From: Deinococcus sp. QL22
GTDB lineage: Bacteria > Deinococcota > Deinococci > Deinococcales > Deinococcaceae
Length of the DNA stretch: 64,000 bases
NCBI RefSeq assembly: GCF_023370075.1
Contig: NZ_CP097149.1
Location: 3,157,141-3,221,140 of the forward strand
Direction of reading: 5' to 3'
Within the stretch, counting starts at the first letter, position 1. Each line of letters opens with the position of its first letter. Shown in pieces: positions 35,015 through 43,071 of this stretch. The notes below the pieces were generated by a model that did no database searches, had not been told where the DNA came from, and was given only the letters and a program-made list of their open reading frames with translations. The translations under genes and the position numbers were made by a program.

Positions 35015-36208
35015 GTGATCAGTACCCCAAGTGAATGGACCACGATGGCGGCGTTGTCGGCTTTCACCTGGGGTGTCACGGTCTTGGTATCGGTCATCAT
35101 CGTCATGGTCTCGTTGCTCCGGCCCTCGTATCCAGGGTGGCGCGGTTGGGCGCTGGGCCAGACGGCGCTGGTACTGGGCCTGCTCGTGGGGAGTCTGCGA
35201 ACCCCAGAGACGCTGCTGGCCTCGGTGGTGATCGGCAACAGTCTGATCCTGGCCGGAGCAACATTGTGCTTGAGCGCCTTTCAGCGCTTCAGTGGGCAGT
35301 TCGTCAGGCCCAGCACCCGCCAATGGACCTGGGAGTTGTGCGCCGCCATCATTGTCGCGTTGATCTTGCTGACCACAGTCTGGAACCAGATTGCACTTCG
35401 GTTTGTTCTGGTCTCGGGCTACAGCTTGACGCTGCTGGTGATGCTGGTCACCCTGATCGTGAAGCAAATGCGGCGGCACCCAGCCTTGCGGACGGCCTAT
35501 GGCCTGAACCTCTTGATCTTCCTGGGAGGAAGCCTGCTGGCCTTGCCTCGCTCGCAGATGATGGTCAGCGCCGACGCCCACATGGGCTTTGCGCTGAATG
35601 GCCCGAATGTGCTGTTGCACGCCGGTGTCCTGGTGTTGTCGGTGGGGGGCAGTTTCGCCTTCTGGTTGCTGCATGATGACCGGCGCCGCTGGGAGATGCA
35701 GCACCTGCATGACGAACTGCTCGTCCACGCCACACTGGATCCCTTGACGATGCTGCTCAATCGGCGGGGACTGGCCCAGGCCTATGACGTCTGGGGAGAC
35801 CGGGACAAGGCCGCTTCGGCGGTCTTGTTGATGCTGGACATCAATGAGTTCAAAGCCATCAATGATCGACATGGGCATGCGGAGGGCGACCGCTGTCTGG
35901 TGCAGTTGGCTGAGACACTGCGAACCATTGCTCAGCCGGGGGATCTGGCCAGTCGGGTGGGCGGGGATGAATTTGCATTGCTGCTCACTGGGCCTGAAGA
36001 ACAGCGCATACAGCAAATCAAAGCGCTGGAAGTGCACCTGGCCAAAGACCAACAAGGCACGTTGGGCTTCACAGTGAGTTTCGGAAGCACCGAGGTCGTT
36101 GCCGGAGAAGACTTGGCGAAAGCCATGAACCGAGCGGATCAGGGGATGTACCGGGCTAAGGCGCGTGGCATGCATGTGCAACAGCCCAGGCAGACCAACA
36201 ACCCTTAG
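35015..36208 (+). CDS. Membrane-bound diguanylate cyclase (GGDEF)
   Basis: This 397-residue protein starts with GTG at 35015 after AGGGAGG (6-base spacer). Six or seven transmembrane helices fill residues ~15-220, followed by a GGDEF domain with L-D-P-L-T-M-L-L-N-R-R-G-L and an intact G-G-D-E-F at 316-320. The residues where an inhibitory I-site RxxD would lie read Q-P-G-D, so product inhibition is probably absent. Expected activity is c-di-GMP synthesis at the membrane. It is plus-strand cargo within the prophage. Confidence 0.9.
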   Translation: MISTPSEWTTMAALSAFTWGVTVLVSVIIVMVSLLRPSYPGWRGWALGQTALVLGLLVGSLRTPETLLASVVIGNSLILAGATLCLSAFQRFSGQFVRPSTRQWTWELCAAIIVALILLTTVWNQIALRFVLVSGYSLTLLVMLVTLIVKQMRRHPALRTAYGLNLLIFLGGSLLALPRSQMMVSADAHMGFALNGPNVLLHAGVLVLSVGGSFAFWLLHDDRRRWEMQHLHDELLVHATLDPLTMLLNRRGLAQAYDVWGDRDKAASAVLLMLDINEFKAINDRHGHAEGDRCLVQLAETLRTIAQPGDLASRVGGDEFALLLTGPEEQRIQQIKALEVHLAKDQQGTLGFTVSFGSTEVVAGEDLAKAMNRADQGMYRAKARGMHVQQPRQTNNP

Positions 36209-36216
36209 AGTAGAGT

Positions 36217-36846
36217 TCAAGGCACACCTCCAAACAGCGTCTCAGTCAATGGCATGATCTGCACGACAACCTGCCCGCCGGGATGCACCGGGGCACGCCG
36301 CACGGTCAGCACATCGATCAGCGAGTCATCCGCCCAGACCCCCGCATGAGTCAGGGCATCTTCCAATGCCTTGGGAATATTGCTGAGGTCGCGTTTCCGT
36401 AGGTCCGGCGGCGAGACGATCAGCAACAGGGACAGCCGCGCACCAGGCGGGGTTTTGGGCTGCCCATAGTTCTGCACGCACGAGATGACAGCCCTGCGGT
36501 AGTTGCGTCCCTCTTCGCTCAGCAAGACTTTGACCCGGTACGGGATGGCCTTCGGATTCTTCGGCGTGAAGCGCACGAGGATCGAACGCCAGATGCTGTT
36601 CAGGGACGGCGGGTACGGCAGGGTGAAAATCAGGGTTCCGGGTGGACTCGTTTCGGCTTCCAGCGGCTCAGTAGTCCACTCGGGTTGTTTTTCCTGCGCT
36701 GGGCGCGGCTGCACAGGTGGACTAGTTTCGAGTACTGGCTGGGGCGCTTCCACTAGGCCCAACCTCAGCCGGATGCCATCGCGCAAATTGGGCGCGATCC
36801 GGCTGAGGTACTGCTCAGCAGCGGCACGGCTGCCAAAAGGATTCAC
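36217..36846 (-). CDS. rusA: RusA-family Holliday junction resolvase
   Basis: This 209-residue protein has a GTG start (36846) overlapping the TGA of an HNH remnant as GTGA. Residues ~75-205 match RusA: P-Y-P-P-S-L-N at the start, then R-K-R-D-L-S-N-I-P-K-A-L-E-D-A-L and W-A-D-D-S-L-I-D with the conserved acidic residues. It would resolve branched DNA from phage replication or recombination. The ~70-residue Pro/Glu-rich N-terminal extension is unusual. Confidence 0.87.
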   Translation of the reverse strand: MNPFGSRAAAEQYLSRIAPNLRDGIRLRLGLVEAPQPVLETSPPVQPRPAQEKQPEWTTEPLEAETSPPGTLIFTLPYPPSLNSIWRSILVRFTPKNPKAIPYRVKVLLSEEGRNYRRAVISCVQNYGQPKTPPGARLSLLLIVSPPDLRKRDLSNIPKALEDALTHAGVWADDSLIDVLTVRRAPVHPGGQVVVQIMPLTETLFGGVP

Positions 36847-36911
36847 AGGCCCACCGCTTTCGCCCAGTTCGCTGCCGGATGCGCGGCGTCGTAGGTGTTG
36901 TGGCAGCGCTG
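36843..36911 (-). pseudogene. 3' remnant of an HNH endonuclease gene
   Basis: About 22 codons upstream of rusA encode Q-R-C-H-N-T-Y-D-A-A-H-P-A-A-N, nearly the same as R-C-H-N-T-Y-D-A-Q-H-R-V-A-N in the intact HNH gene at 37609-37977. The stop overlaps the rusA start, so this was once the end of an HNH gene in the same operon. Confidence 0.7.
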
Positions 36912-36935
36912 GCTATAAGCATGTAGAATAGGTGT

Positions 36936-37706
36936 ATGCCGCGCATCCTGGTTCAGGACGGACAGCCCATGAGCAAGCGCACTGAATTCAGACGGCGGGC
37001 CGCTGCTGGGATGACTCAACCCGTGTTCCGTTACCCCTTCAACGAGCACTTCTTTGACGAACTGGCCGCGCCTGGAGCATGGCTGCTGGGCCTGATCTGG
37101 AGTGACGGCAACCTGTCTCGCAACTCGGTAGAAGTCGTCTCCAAGGATCGGGAACTCATGGATGAGGTAGCGGCCCTGATTCAGCAGCCTGGGGGAGTAC
37201 GCCCTAAGAATGGCGGGCAGGTGTGGCGCGTCGTGTTCAGTTCTCCCCACACCGCTAGCGTGTTGAAGGGGCTGGGGCTGACTCCGCGCAAGAGCCTGAT
37301 TGTGCCCTGGCCGGAACTGCCTGCGAAGCTGTATGGCCCTTTCGTGCGTGGCCTGATTGACGGTGACGGGAGTGTGCTGCTCAGCCAGCGGCGCACGGGG
37401 CAGCAGGTGCCGGACCTCACCGTTTCCATGACGGGAGCGTCCCTGACATTGATGACGGGTCTGCGCGACTGGCTCAGCAGCCAGGGCATCACCTTCAATT
37501 GGAATGTGAAGAAAAGCGGCTGGAATGAACAGAACCCGGTCTATAAGATCACTGTGACCGGTCAAGCAAGTCTGCGGGTACTGTACGGATTGCTTTACGA
37601 TGGCGGGCCTACTCTGTCTCGGAAGCATGACGCTTACCTCCTGTGGATGCAGACTCCACGAGTACGATCTGGGCGGCCTTCGCGGCCTTTGTTGCCCGCC
37701 GATTAG
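36936..37706 (+). CDS. LAGLIDADG-type homing endonuclease
   Basis: This 256-residue protein has two LAGLIDADG-like motifs, L-L-G-L-I-W-S-D-G at 50-58 and V-R-G-L-I-D-G-D-G at 137-145. That gives a monomeric two-motif enzyme expected to cut a long target and promote its own spread. The start may be ATG 36936 or 36969. It points opposite to the early operon, between the HNH gene and its displaced 3' remnant, and its 3' end overlaps the HNH gene by 98 bases. Confidence 0.8.
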   Translation: MPRILVQDGQPMSKRTEFRRRAAAGMTQPVFRYPFNEHFFDELAAPGAWLLGLIWSDGNLSRNSVEVVSKDRELMDEVAALIQQPGGVRPKNGGQVWRVVFSSPHTASVLKGLGLTPRKSLIVPWPELPAKLYGPFVRGLIDGDGSVLLSQRRTGQQVPDLTVSMTGASLTLMTGLRDWLSSQGITFNWNVKKSGWNEQNPVYKITVTGQASLRVLYGLLYDGGPTLSRKHDAYLLWMQTPRVRSGRPSRPLLPAD

Positions 37707-37977
37707 CTACCCGATGTTGAGCGTCATACGTGTTGTGACAACGGGTGCACCAAGCCCGTAGGTTCTGAGGGGAACAGTTCTCAGGCACGTGATCCAAGTG
37801 GCCTACCGTCAACACCACACGGCTTCTGGTCACAGGGTGCGGTTCACCGTTGGCGGCGCGGCAGTCAGGGTAAGCAGGGCTGCCCTCACAGCGGTTGTTG
37901 GCCCGTTGCCGGATGCTGGCAGCGACATCCTTCCAGTCAGTGGGGTAGCGCTTAAGATTCTCTGGCTTGATCGGCAT
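37609..37977 (-). CDS. HNH endonuclease
   Basis: This 122-residue protein starts with ATG at 37977 (GGTGAG upstream). It contains C-E-G-S-P-A-Y-P-D-C, L-T-V-G-H-L-D-H-V-P-E-N-C and L-R-A-W-C-T-R-C-H-N-T-Y-D, the standard zinc-supported HNH fold. Small phage HNH proteins can assist packaging or DNA processing. The last ~30 residues overlap the homing endonuclease gene and may be a tail acquired when that gene inserted. Confidence 0.85.
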   Translation of the reverse strand: MPIKPENLKRYPTDWKDVAASIRQRANNRCEGSPAYPDCRAANGEPHPVTRSRVVLTVGHLDHVPENCSPQNLRAWCTRCHNTYDAQHRVANRRATKAAKAAQIVLVESASTGGKRHASETE

Positions 37978-38062
37978 CAGCCCTCACCTGCCTCGGGTGG
38001 GGCGAGCTCGGCGTTTACAGAGGGCACAATCATGGACCCATCGGCGGCGTCAAGATGCGCCC

Positions 38063-38302
38063 ATGACCTGCCGCAATGAAATTTTGAAAACCGTCAACGC
38101 ATTGGTGGATGACCGCACGCCCAAGACGTTTCATATCCGTGAAGTGCTGGCCTCGATGGTGGCCAATCACACCCAGTATTCGATTCCGACGATTCGGACG
38201 TACATCAGTTCGCTCATGTGTCAGAACGCTCCCAGGCAACGTCATGGCCAGAGATATAACGACTTTGAAAGGGTGGGCGTTGGCAGGTACCGCTTGCTGT
38301 AG
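38063..38302 (+). CDS. Winged-helix-like protein (DUF7669-like)
   Basis: The 79-residue product from ATG 38063 has I-L-K-T-V-N-A-L, S-I-P-T-I-R-T-Y-I-S-S and D-F-E-R-V-G-V-G-R-Y-R-L-L, typical of small winged-helix domains of this kind. It may bind DNA and regulate the early region. It is divergent from the HNH gene. Confidence 0.65.
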   Translation: MTCRNEILKTVNALVDDRTPKTFHIREVLASMVANHTQYSIPTIRTYISSLMCQNAPRQRHGQRYNDFERVGVGRYRLL

Positions 38303-38304
38303 CT

Positions 38305-38478
38305 TCACCCTTTGACCTCTTCGACTAAGTTCATCACGGCGTTCTTCAGAGATGGCTTGGCAGAAAGGTCGGTCAGCGCCTCCCGCAGGTGGCTGTTCAA
38401 GTCCAGGGTGGTCGGGTGCCCAACAGCCAACCCATTGACGAAGAACTTGGCTTCGATTTGAAGGGCAGATGCAGTCAT
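38305..38478 (-). CDS. Small protein sharing a C-terminal motif with neighbour (57 aa)
   Basis: The product begins MTASALQIEAKFFVNG and ends L-K-N-A-V-M-N-L-V-E-E-V-K-G. The last 14 residues are nearly identical to the end of the 276-residue protein at 38849. It has no strong ribosome site. It could be a truncated paralogue or an antitoxin-like partner. Confidence 0.5.
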   Translation of the reverse strand: MTASALQIEAKFFVNGLAVGHPTTLDLNSHLREALTDLSAKPSLKNAVMNLVEEVKG

Positions 38479-38570
38479 AAATCCCACACTTCACAGCATG
38501 ATTTGACGCTCTGCACTCGTTCAAGAAAGGCGTTAGGCGGCGCGAAACTGAACCCTCTAGGCTCCAGAGA

Positions 38571-38837
38571 ATGAATCTGCTTGCGAAAGGGGTAATGCTC
38601 GAAACCTGGGAGGCGCTGCGTCAAAACGGATGTCAATTGAACGTGTTGCCGAGAGTGTGGGAGGCAGGCCAACTGCTTGACCGCTATGAGGTCAGTCAGC
38701 ATGGGCAGGTGATTGGCCGTGGTTGGGGCAACACCATGAACCGGGCCTTGCTGATGGCCATTCAGGAGGCTTTGGCCTCGTTGAACCTTCAGCCGTCCGG
38801 CTTGAATGGGGCACAGAGCGTTGTAGATTCGGTTTGA
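38571..38837 (+). CDS. Hypothetical protein (88 aa)
   Basis: An 88-residue frame from ATG at 38571, helical, with a W-G-N-T-M-N-R-A-L-L-M-A-I-Q-E-A-L segment. Its end is convergent with the gene at 38849. Not recognised. Confidence 0.5.
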   Translation: MNLLAKGVMLETWEALRQNGCQLNVLPRVWEAGQLLDRYEVSQHGQVIGRGWGNTMNRALLMAIQEALASLNLQPSGLNGAQSVVDSV

Positions 38838-38848
38838 ACCAGTTGGAA

Positions 38849-39679
38849 TCATCCTTTGACCTCTTCCACGAGGTTCAGCACGGCTTTCTTCAGATAAGGG
38901 GCCGTGTCGCCGAAAGCCACCGTCGCGTGCGATTCCGAATCGACGATTAACGCCTGCACTTGAGCGTTGCCACTGGTGTCTTTCTTGACCACGATCCGTA
39001 GTTCTTGGGTGTCGGTCAACTGCTGCTGGGCATAGTTCAAGCACCAATCCGCCCAGCCCCCTTTGCCGGTGCTGTTGGTCTGCTGAATGCTGGTCTGGAT
39101 GTGGTTCTCTTGCCGCTTCAGCCGTTCGTAGGTTCCGTTGGTGACGTTCTCGGCCAAGGCCGTTGCCCGCTGCTCACCGGTCAAAGCGTGGAAGGGGACT
39201 TCATTGCCCGTATCCGGGTGTGCCACCGTCCCGTGTGCATCGATGGCCGCTGCCACCTCTGCCGCTGCTTTCACTTGACTCGTACTAGGCCGCTCACTAC
39301 CGGTGGCCGTCTTCAAGTACGTGGCCACAGCCACCTGCAGTTCCGGCTCAAGGGTGGCCACTAGTTTGGCGGCGTCTTTGTACTCGCGGGCTTGCCGTTC
39401 GTTCTCCGGGTGTAAACCAATGGTTGTCAACGTCTGGCTGGTTTCTGCTGCGTCCATCAACTGCTGCGCCCGCTGGCGAGACCAACCCCAGACCTGTTCA
39501 CAATAGTCACCGAAAGTCTTGTGGGCTGCGCGATATAGCCGGGCATCCCGGATGCTCAGTAGAGCTTCTCCAACACTGACAAACCCAGCCCAGCCTTGCC
39601 GGACTACAGCTTCCAGCCGCATGAGGGTCTCTTGTTCTTCCGGCGCCAGTGGCGTCACGCCTTGCTCAGTCATCGTCAT
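38849..39679 (-). CDS. Phage DNA-binding-type protein (276 aa)
   Basis: I start at ATG 39679 (GGAG upstream). Residues ~20-80 contain G-E-A-L-L-S-I-R-D-A-R-L-Y-R and W-G-W-S-R-Q-R-A-Q-Q-L-M-D-A-A, a helical, HTH-like region common in phage and plasmid regulators. The C-terminus ends L-K-K-A-V-L-N-L-V-E-E-V-K-G, echoed by the 57-residue neighbour. Likely a regulatory or partition-like protein. Confidence 0.6.
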   Translation of the reverse strand: MTMTEQGVTPLAPEEQETLMRLEAVVRQGWAGFVSVGEALLSIRDARLYRAAHKTFGDYCEQVWGWSRQRAQQLMDAAETSQTLTTIGLHPENERQAREYKDAAKLVATLEPELQVAVATYLKTATGSERPSTSQVKAAAEVAAAIDAHGTVAHPDTGNEVPFHALTGEQRATALAENVTNGTYERLKRQENHIQTSIQQTNSTGKGGWADWCLNYAQQQLTDTQELRIVVKKDTSGNAQVQALIVDSESHATVAFGDTAPYLKKAVLNLVEEVKG

Positions 39680-39723
39680 AGGAATCTCCAACAGGGCGGG
39701 CACACAGGCCCGCCCCGGTTCGT

Positions 39724-40323
39724 TCAGGCGCTGGGTTGTGTGCCGAAGTTGTCGCTGCCGCCAGTCGGGAAGGGCATGTCTTCTTCCACATCCAAATCCG
39801 GGCCAAGAGGGATATTCGGGGCAGCCGCTTCAGCAGGTTTAAGCAGCGCTTCCGTGTCTCTGAGCACATCAGCTACGTCCTCTTTGAGCTGTCCTTCTGC
39901 CTGCAATTCCGTCCGGATCTGCTCGTCCAACGTGGGCTGATTGCTCACCGTGCATTCCAGGCAGCAACTGGCCATCAGCAGGGCATCCACCCCCAAGCCT
40001 GCGTTCTCCAACTCAGAGAACTGCACCCGCAAGTTGACCAGCACGTCTCCAGCCTCATCAATCGTGATGTTGCCGCGCAAGATCACCGGCACGTCGACAG
40101 CGGGGAAAGCTTGGCCGTCCATCATGGGGGTCACTTCCAAGCGCAGCTTGCCGCCGTCCTGCGCCGCACCCTTGAGGACAGGCACATGCTCCAGCATGAA
40201 TCGGCGCTCCGCCCGTACCCCAGAAGAGAACTTGTATTTGGCGTCCAGTACGCGACCCGCGTCGTTATCAGTTTTGATGGTGGCGGTCTTGAAGGTCAGG
40301 CCGAAAATTCCGTAGGTTTGCAT
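39724..40323 (-). CDS. Hypothetical early protein (199 aa)
   Basis: This 199-residue acidic protein starts with ATG at 40323; AGGAG lies 6 bases upstream, right outside the IS630-type element. A beta-rich N-terminal part is followed by a helical, strongly acidic tail. Position in the recombination block suggests an early DNA-metabolism accessory. Confidence 0.6.
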   Translation of the reverse strand: MQTYGIFGLTFKTATIKTDNDAGRVLDAKYKFSSGVRAERRFMLEHVPVLKGAAQDGGKLRLEVTPMMDGQAFPAVDVPVILRGNITIDEAGDVLVNLRVQFSELENAGLGVDALLMASCCLECTVSNQPTLDEQIRTELQAEGQLKEDVADVLRDTEALLKPAEAAAPNIPLGPDLDVEEDMPFPTGGSDNFGTQPSA

Positions 40324-40335
40324 GGTGGGTCTCCT

Positions 40336-41404
40336 TATTGATCTCGGCTGAAGTTTACGACGGAAGGTAGCTATGAAGCAGCTGTTTTGGCAGCCGGATA
40401 TATCGAACGCGCTGCCAACCGACCCGGAGTCGTGCCTTCAACACCTTCAAGGTTTGCGCGCAGAAATTGCCTAAAATATTGCGCTTCACGTAGGCCCAGA
40501 CGAGTTCAATAGGATTCAGTTCCGGAGCGTATGGCGGCAGATACGACAAGGACAGCCGTGTTTCAGCAGCAACGAAGGCCGTGACGGCCTTCGTTTTATG
40601 GATGCTGGCATTGTCCAACACCACCAGGAGATCGCCTGGAATGTGCGTCAAGAGGTGTTGAAAGAAGCGAATTACCTGGGGGCCTGTGAAGGCCCCCTGC
40701 TGCGTGTGCTGCAGAAACTGGCCGGCACTGGTGATCGCCCCTAGGGTGGACACCTTGTCCCAACTGGCTTTGGCGAAGACCACCGGAGTCTGCCCACGCA
40801 GAGCCCACGTCTGCTTCACGGTGCCTTTCAAACTGAACCCCACTTCGTCGAGAAAGACTAAAGTCGCGCCCGCAGCTACTTTTTTTTCAGTTCCGGAACC
40901 GTGGTTTGGATCCAAGTCGCCACGGCTTCTGGGTTCTGTTCCAGAGCGCGTTTATCGGGTTTCTGACGAGAAAAACCTAGCTGGTGCAAGATTCTGCGGA
41001 CGTGATCGCGATGATGCCAGATGTTGAACTGACGACCGATGACGTCCCTGACCCGGAGCGTCGTCCAACTCACGTCCGGGAAGCCGTGAACCTGCGCCCC
41101 TTCGTTGAGGAGGCGCTTCAGCGTCTCCCGTTGCTCTGGGGAGAGCGCCGGCGCTCTCCCCGTAGTGACGGTGGCCTGCAGGGCGTCTGACCCCTGCTGC
41201 CGCAGGCGTTGTCTCCAAGTGCGGAGGGTACTCATCGAGACCCCTAGGAACTCAGCCAGCTCTTTGGAACTATGCTGCTGGGTCTCGAGCAGCTGGAGGA
41301 AGTGCAGTCGACGTTCTTCAAGTTGAGCTCGCGTAAGGTGCGAGGGTCGCCAATGGTCGGTCACCCACACAATCTATCGTCTTTTACTTCAGCCGAGATC
41401 AATA
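40336..41404 (-). mobile_element. IS630-family insertion sequence
   Basis: Inverted ends read TTGATCTCGGCTGAAGT inward at both sides (40338 on, and complement from 41402). TA is duplicated at 40336-40337 and 41403-41404, as expected of IS630/Tc1-type elements. Length between the TA copies is about 1,065 bp. It contains one transposase in two frames. Confidence 0.92.
40355..41370 (-). CDS. IS630-family transposase (two frames, -1 shift at A8)
   Basis: The first frame (41370 to 40876) has the HTH part: L-A-E-F-L-G-V-S-M-S-T-L-R-T-W. The second (to 40355) has the DDE part: V-F-L-D-E-V-G-F-S, L-V-V-L-D-N-A-S-I-H and Y-A-P-E-L-N-P-I-E-L-V-W. They join through a -1 shift on an A8 run (T8 at 40878-40885), giving about 340 residues. 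Such A-run frameshifting is established for several IS630 elements, so the enzyme may be active. Confidence 0.87.
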
Positions 41405-41593
41405 GTGGCGAGCGGAGCAAGAGTGAACGGCGGGGATCCAGACCGTTACGTCACGACCTTTCGGGGAAACGTGGTGGTACAGGCGGGGTTCCGCGCCACA
41501 TCGGTGGCACGTCGCGGCCTGCATCGTGTTCAGTTCCAACGTCTCCCCTGCTTTCGCGCCCAGTGCCTCGCCAAAGGTCACGGGCCGGTTCAT
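41399..41593 (-). CDS. Small zinc-binding-type protein (64 aa), end altered by IS
   Basis: The ATG at 41593 gives MNRPVTFGEALG. It has C-H-R-C-G near residue 30 and one more Cys near the end. The last codons read CAC TAT TGA; removing the IS630-type element restores CAC TAA. The insertion therefore added one Tyr and left the protein otherwise intact. Confidence 0.6.
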   Translation of the reverse strand: MNRPVTFGEALGAKAGETLELNTMQAATCHRCGAEPRLYHHVSPKGRDVTVWIPAVHSCSARHY

Positions 41594-41600
41594 GCGTTCG

Positions 41601-42086
41601 TTACTGGAGAACACGCGCCACCTCCTGAATTGGGGCCACAAGGACGGGCGTATTCGTGCGGGCTTCGGTCAGCAGCTGCTGGGCGTACCGCTCCACAAAC
41701 TCTTTTTTCAGGAAGGGGAACTGGCGGGTTTCCATCATCCCAAGCGGTTGGCCGTTGCAGACACTGTTCAGCAGCGTGCGGATCGGGCCGGATTCAGTAG
41801 TGGCCTGTTCGCCCCGGTTCACCCGCGTCACCAGGTCATCCCATGCACTCAAGGCCTGCGCCTGGAAGTCACCTGCACCCAAGCCGTAGTCGATCAGCTT
41901 CTGCGGGCTGGGCATGAACTGCTCAAACCGGAACGCCGCACGGCACGCTTCAGCAAACTGGTCAGCCGTGAGTTCAGCGGCCAAGATGTCGTGGTAAATC
42001 TTGACGGTCTGAGCGTTGTGCTTGCGGTTGAAACGGTCTTCCAGCACTGTCCAGGCGGCGGCAAAGTGTTGATCAGAAAACGGCAT
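41601..42086 (-). CDS. Replication-associated protein, helicase-loader-like
   Basis: This 161-residue helical protein overlaps the end of the upstream replication gene by 14 bases. The region A-D-Q-F-A-E-A-C-R-A-A-F-R-F-E-Q-F-M-P-S-P resembles small helicase loader/inhibitor proteins encoded next to phage replication initiators. Inferred mainly from position. Confidence 0.5.
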   Translation of the reverse strand: MPFSDQHFAAAWTVLEDRFNRKHNAQTVKIYHDILAAELTADQFAEACRAAFRFEQFMPSPQKLIDYGLGAGDFQAQALSAWDDLVTRVNRGEQATTESGPIRTLLNSVCNGQPLGMMETRQFPFLKKEFVERYAQQLLTEARTNTPVLVAPIQEVARVLQ

Positions 42087-43071
42087 GGGTTCCCTCCTGG
42101 AGCGCGGCGTAGATATCGCTGGCCCGGTCTGCGGCCTGCTGGTTGGCCTGTTCAGTGCTCTGCGGACGGGGGGTGAACTTCACGACGTGGGCCTTCATGG
42201 GTCGGGCTGGAAGTGACCCCCGAAGCGTGGCCCGCCATGCTGGGGCGCGTTCCTCCAGCACTTGAGGCGTCACGGCATCCCGCCAGCTTTCGGTCTGGTG
42301 CAGCCACGCCACCAGCGGCGGGATGTCGCTGGCTACGAATTTGGCTTTGTCGAAGCTCTTGGCAGCGCTGGCCAGACGGATACTGGCGCTGTTGGTCAGA
42401 TCGTCCTGACCCCCGTAGCAAGCCAGCGCAAGGGCGGCAAAGAGTTCCTGGAAGGGCGTGGATTCGCCCGCCGCCCGCCGCGCCGCCGGAACATTTTGCT
42501 TGTCGGTGCCGTTGGTCTTCTGGCGTGCCGGGCTTTGAACTTCATCCTGAACAGGAGCAGCAGGATCTTCACCCCACGGCGCAGCGTCTTCCTGCGCCTG
42601 TGGTTTTAAATTCTTTTCTTCCTTATATTCCTTTCTTCCTTTCTTCAGGGACTGTTTTTCTTCGTTCTGCACGCCATATTCAGCGTTTTGGGCGGGGTAT
42701 ATTTGCACGGGCGTTGCAGCGGGCTTGCGCGAGGCTTGCACCGGCGTTGCCGCCGCCTTGATCTGGCTGGGGGTCAATCTGCTGTGCGCGTCTACCGAAC
42801 AGTGCAGCCCATCGACACTCAGGATGTACCCGGCCTCGCGCAATCTGACCAACCCATCTCTCACCGTTCTGGGATCAAGCTCCAGAGCAATCGCCAGTTG
42901 CTTGGTGCTGTAACTGTTGGCGCGGTACTGACGGTGGCGGGTGAGCCAGTTCAGCAACTTGGCATCGCTCATCAGCGTCAGGGTGTCGAAGGCTTCGAGC
43001 GCCCAATTAGGCATGACGGTGTCTTGACCACGCTTGAGGGCCGTATGCACGCCGGGAATAGGGGCTGTCAT
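42073..43071 (-). CDS. Replication initiator-like protein with winged helix
   Basis: The ATG at 43071 overlaps the bet stop (ATGA). The 332-residue product has a winged-helix region near residues 40-85 (Y-S-T-K-Q-L-A-I-A-L-E-L-D-P-R-T-V-R-D-G-L). A low-complexity linker follows, with a Lys/Glu-rich patch. The C-terminal domain could match DnaD/primosomal types. Probably the phage replication organiser. Confidence 0.65.
   Translation of the reverse strand: MTAPIPGVHTALKRGQDTVMPNWALEAFDTLTLMSDAKLLNWLTRHRQYRANSYSTKQLAIALELDPRTVRDGLVRLREAGYILSVDGLHCSVDAHSRLTPSQIKAAATPVQASRKPAATPVQIYPAQNAEYGVQNEEKQSLKKGRKEYKEEKNLKPQAQEDAAPWGEDPAAPVQDEVQSPARQKTNGTDKQNVPAARRAAGESTPFQELFAALALACYGGQDDLTNSASIRLASAAKSFDKAKFVASDIPPLVAWLHQTESWRDAVTPQVLEERAPAWRATLRGSLPARPMKAHVVKFTPRPQSTEQANQQAADRASDIYAALQEGTHAVF

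Noticed and set aside
36912..37628. Minus-strand frame reading into the HNH remnant
   Set aside because: It is antisense to the LAGLIDADG endonuclease; only its last ~22 codons resemble a protein.
38030..38524. 164-codon minus-strand frame
   Set aside because: It is a shadow of the winged-helix and 57-residue genes, with no ribosome site.
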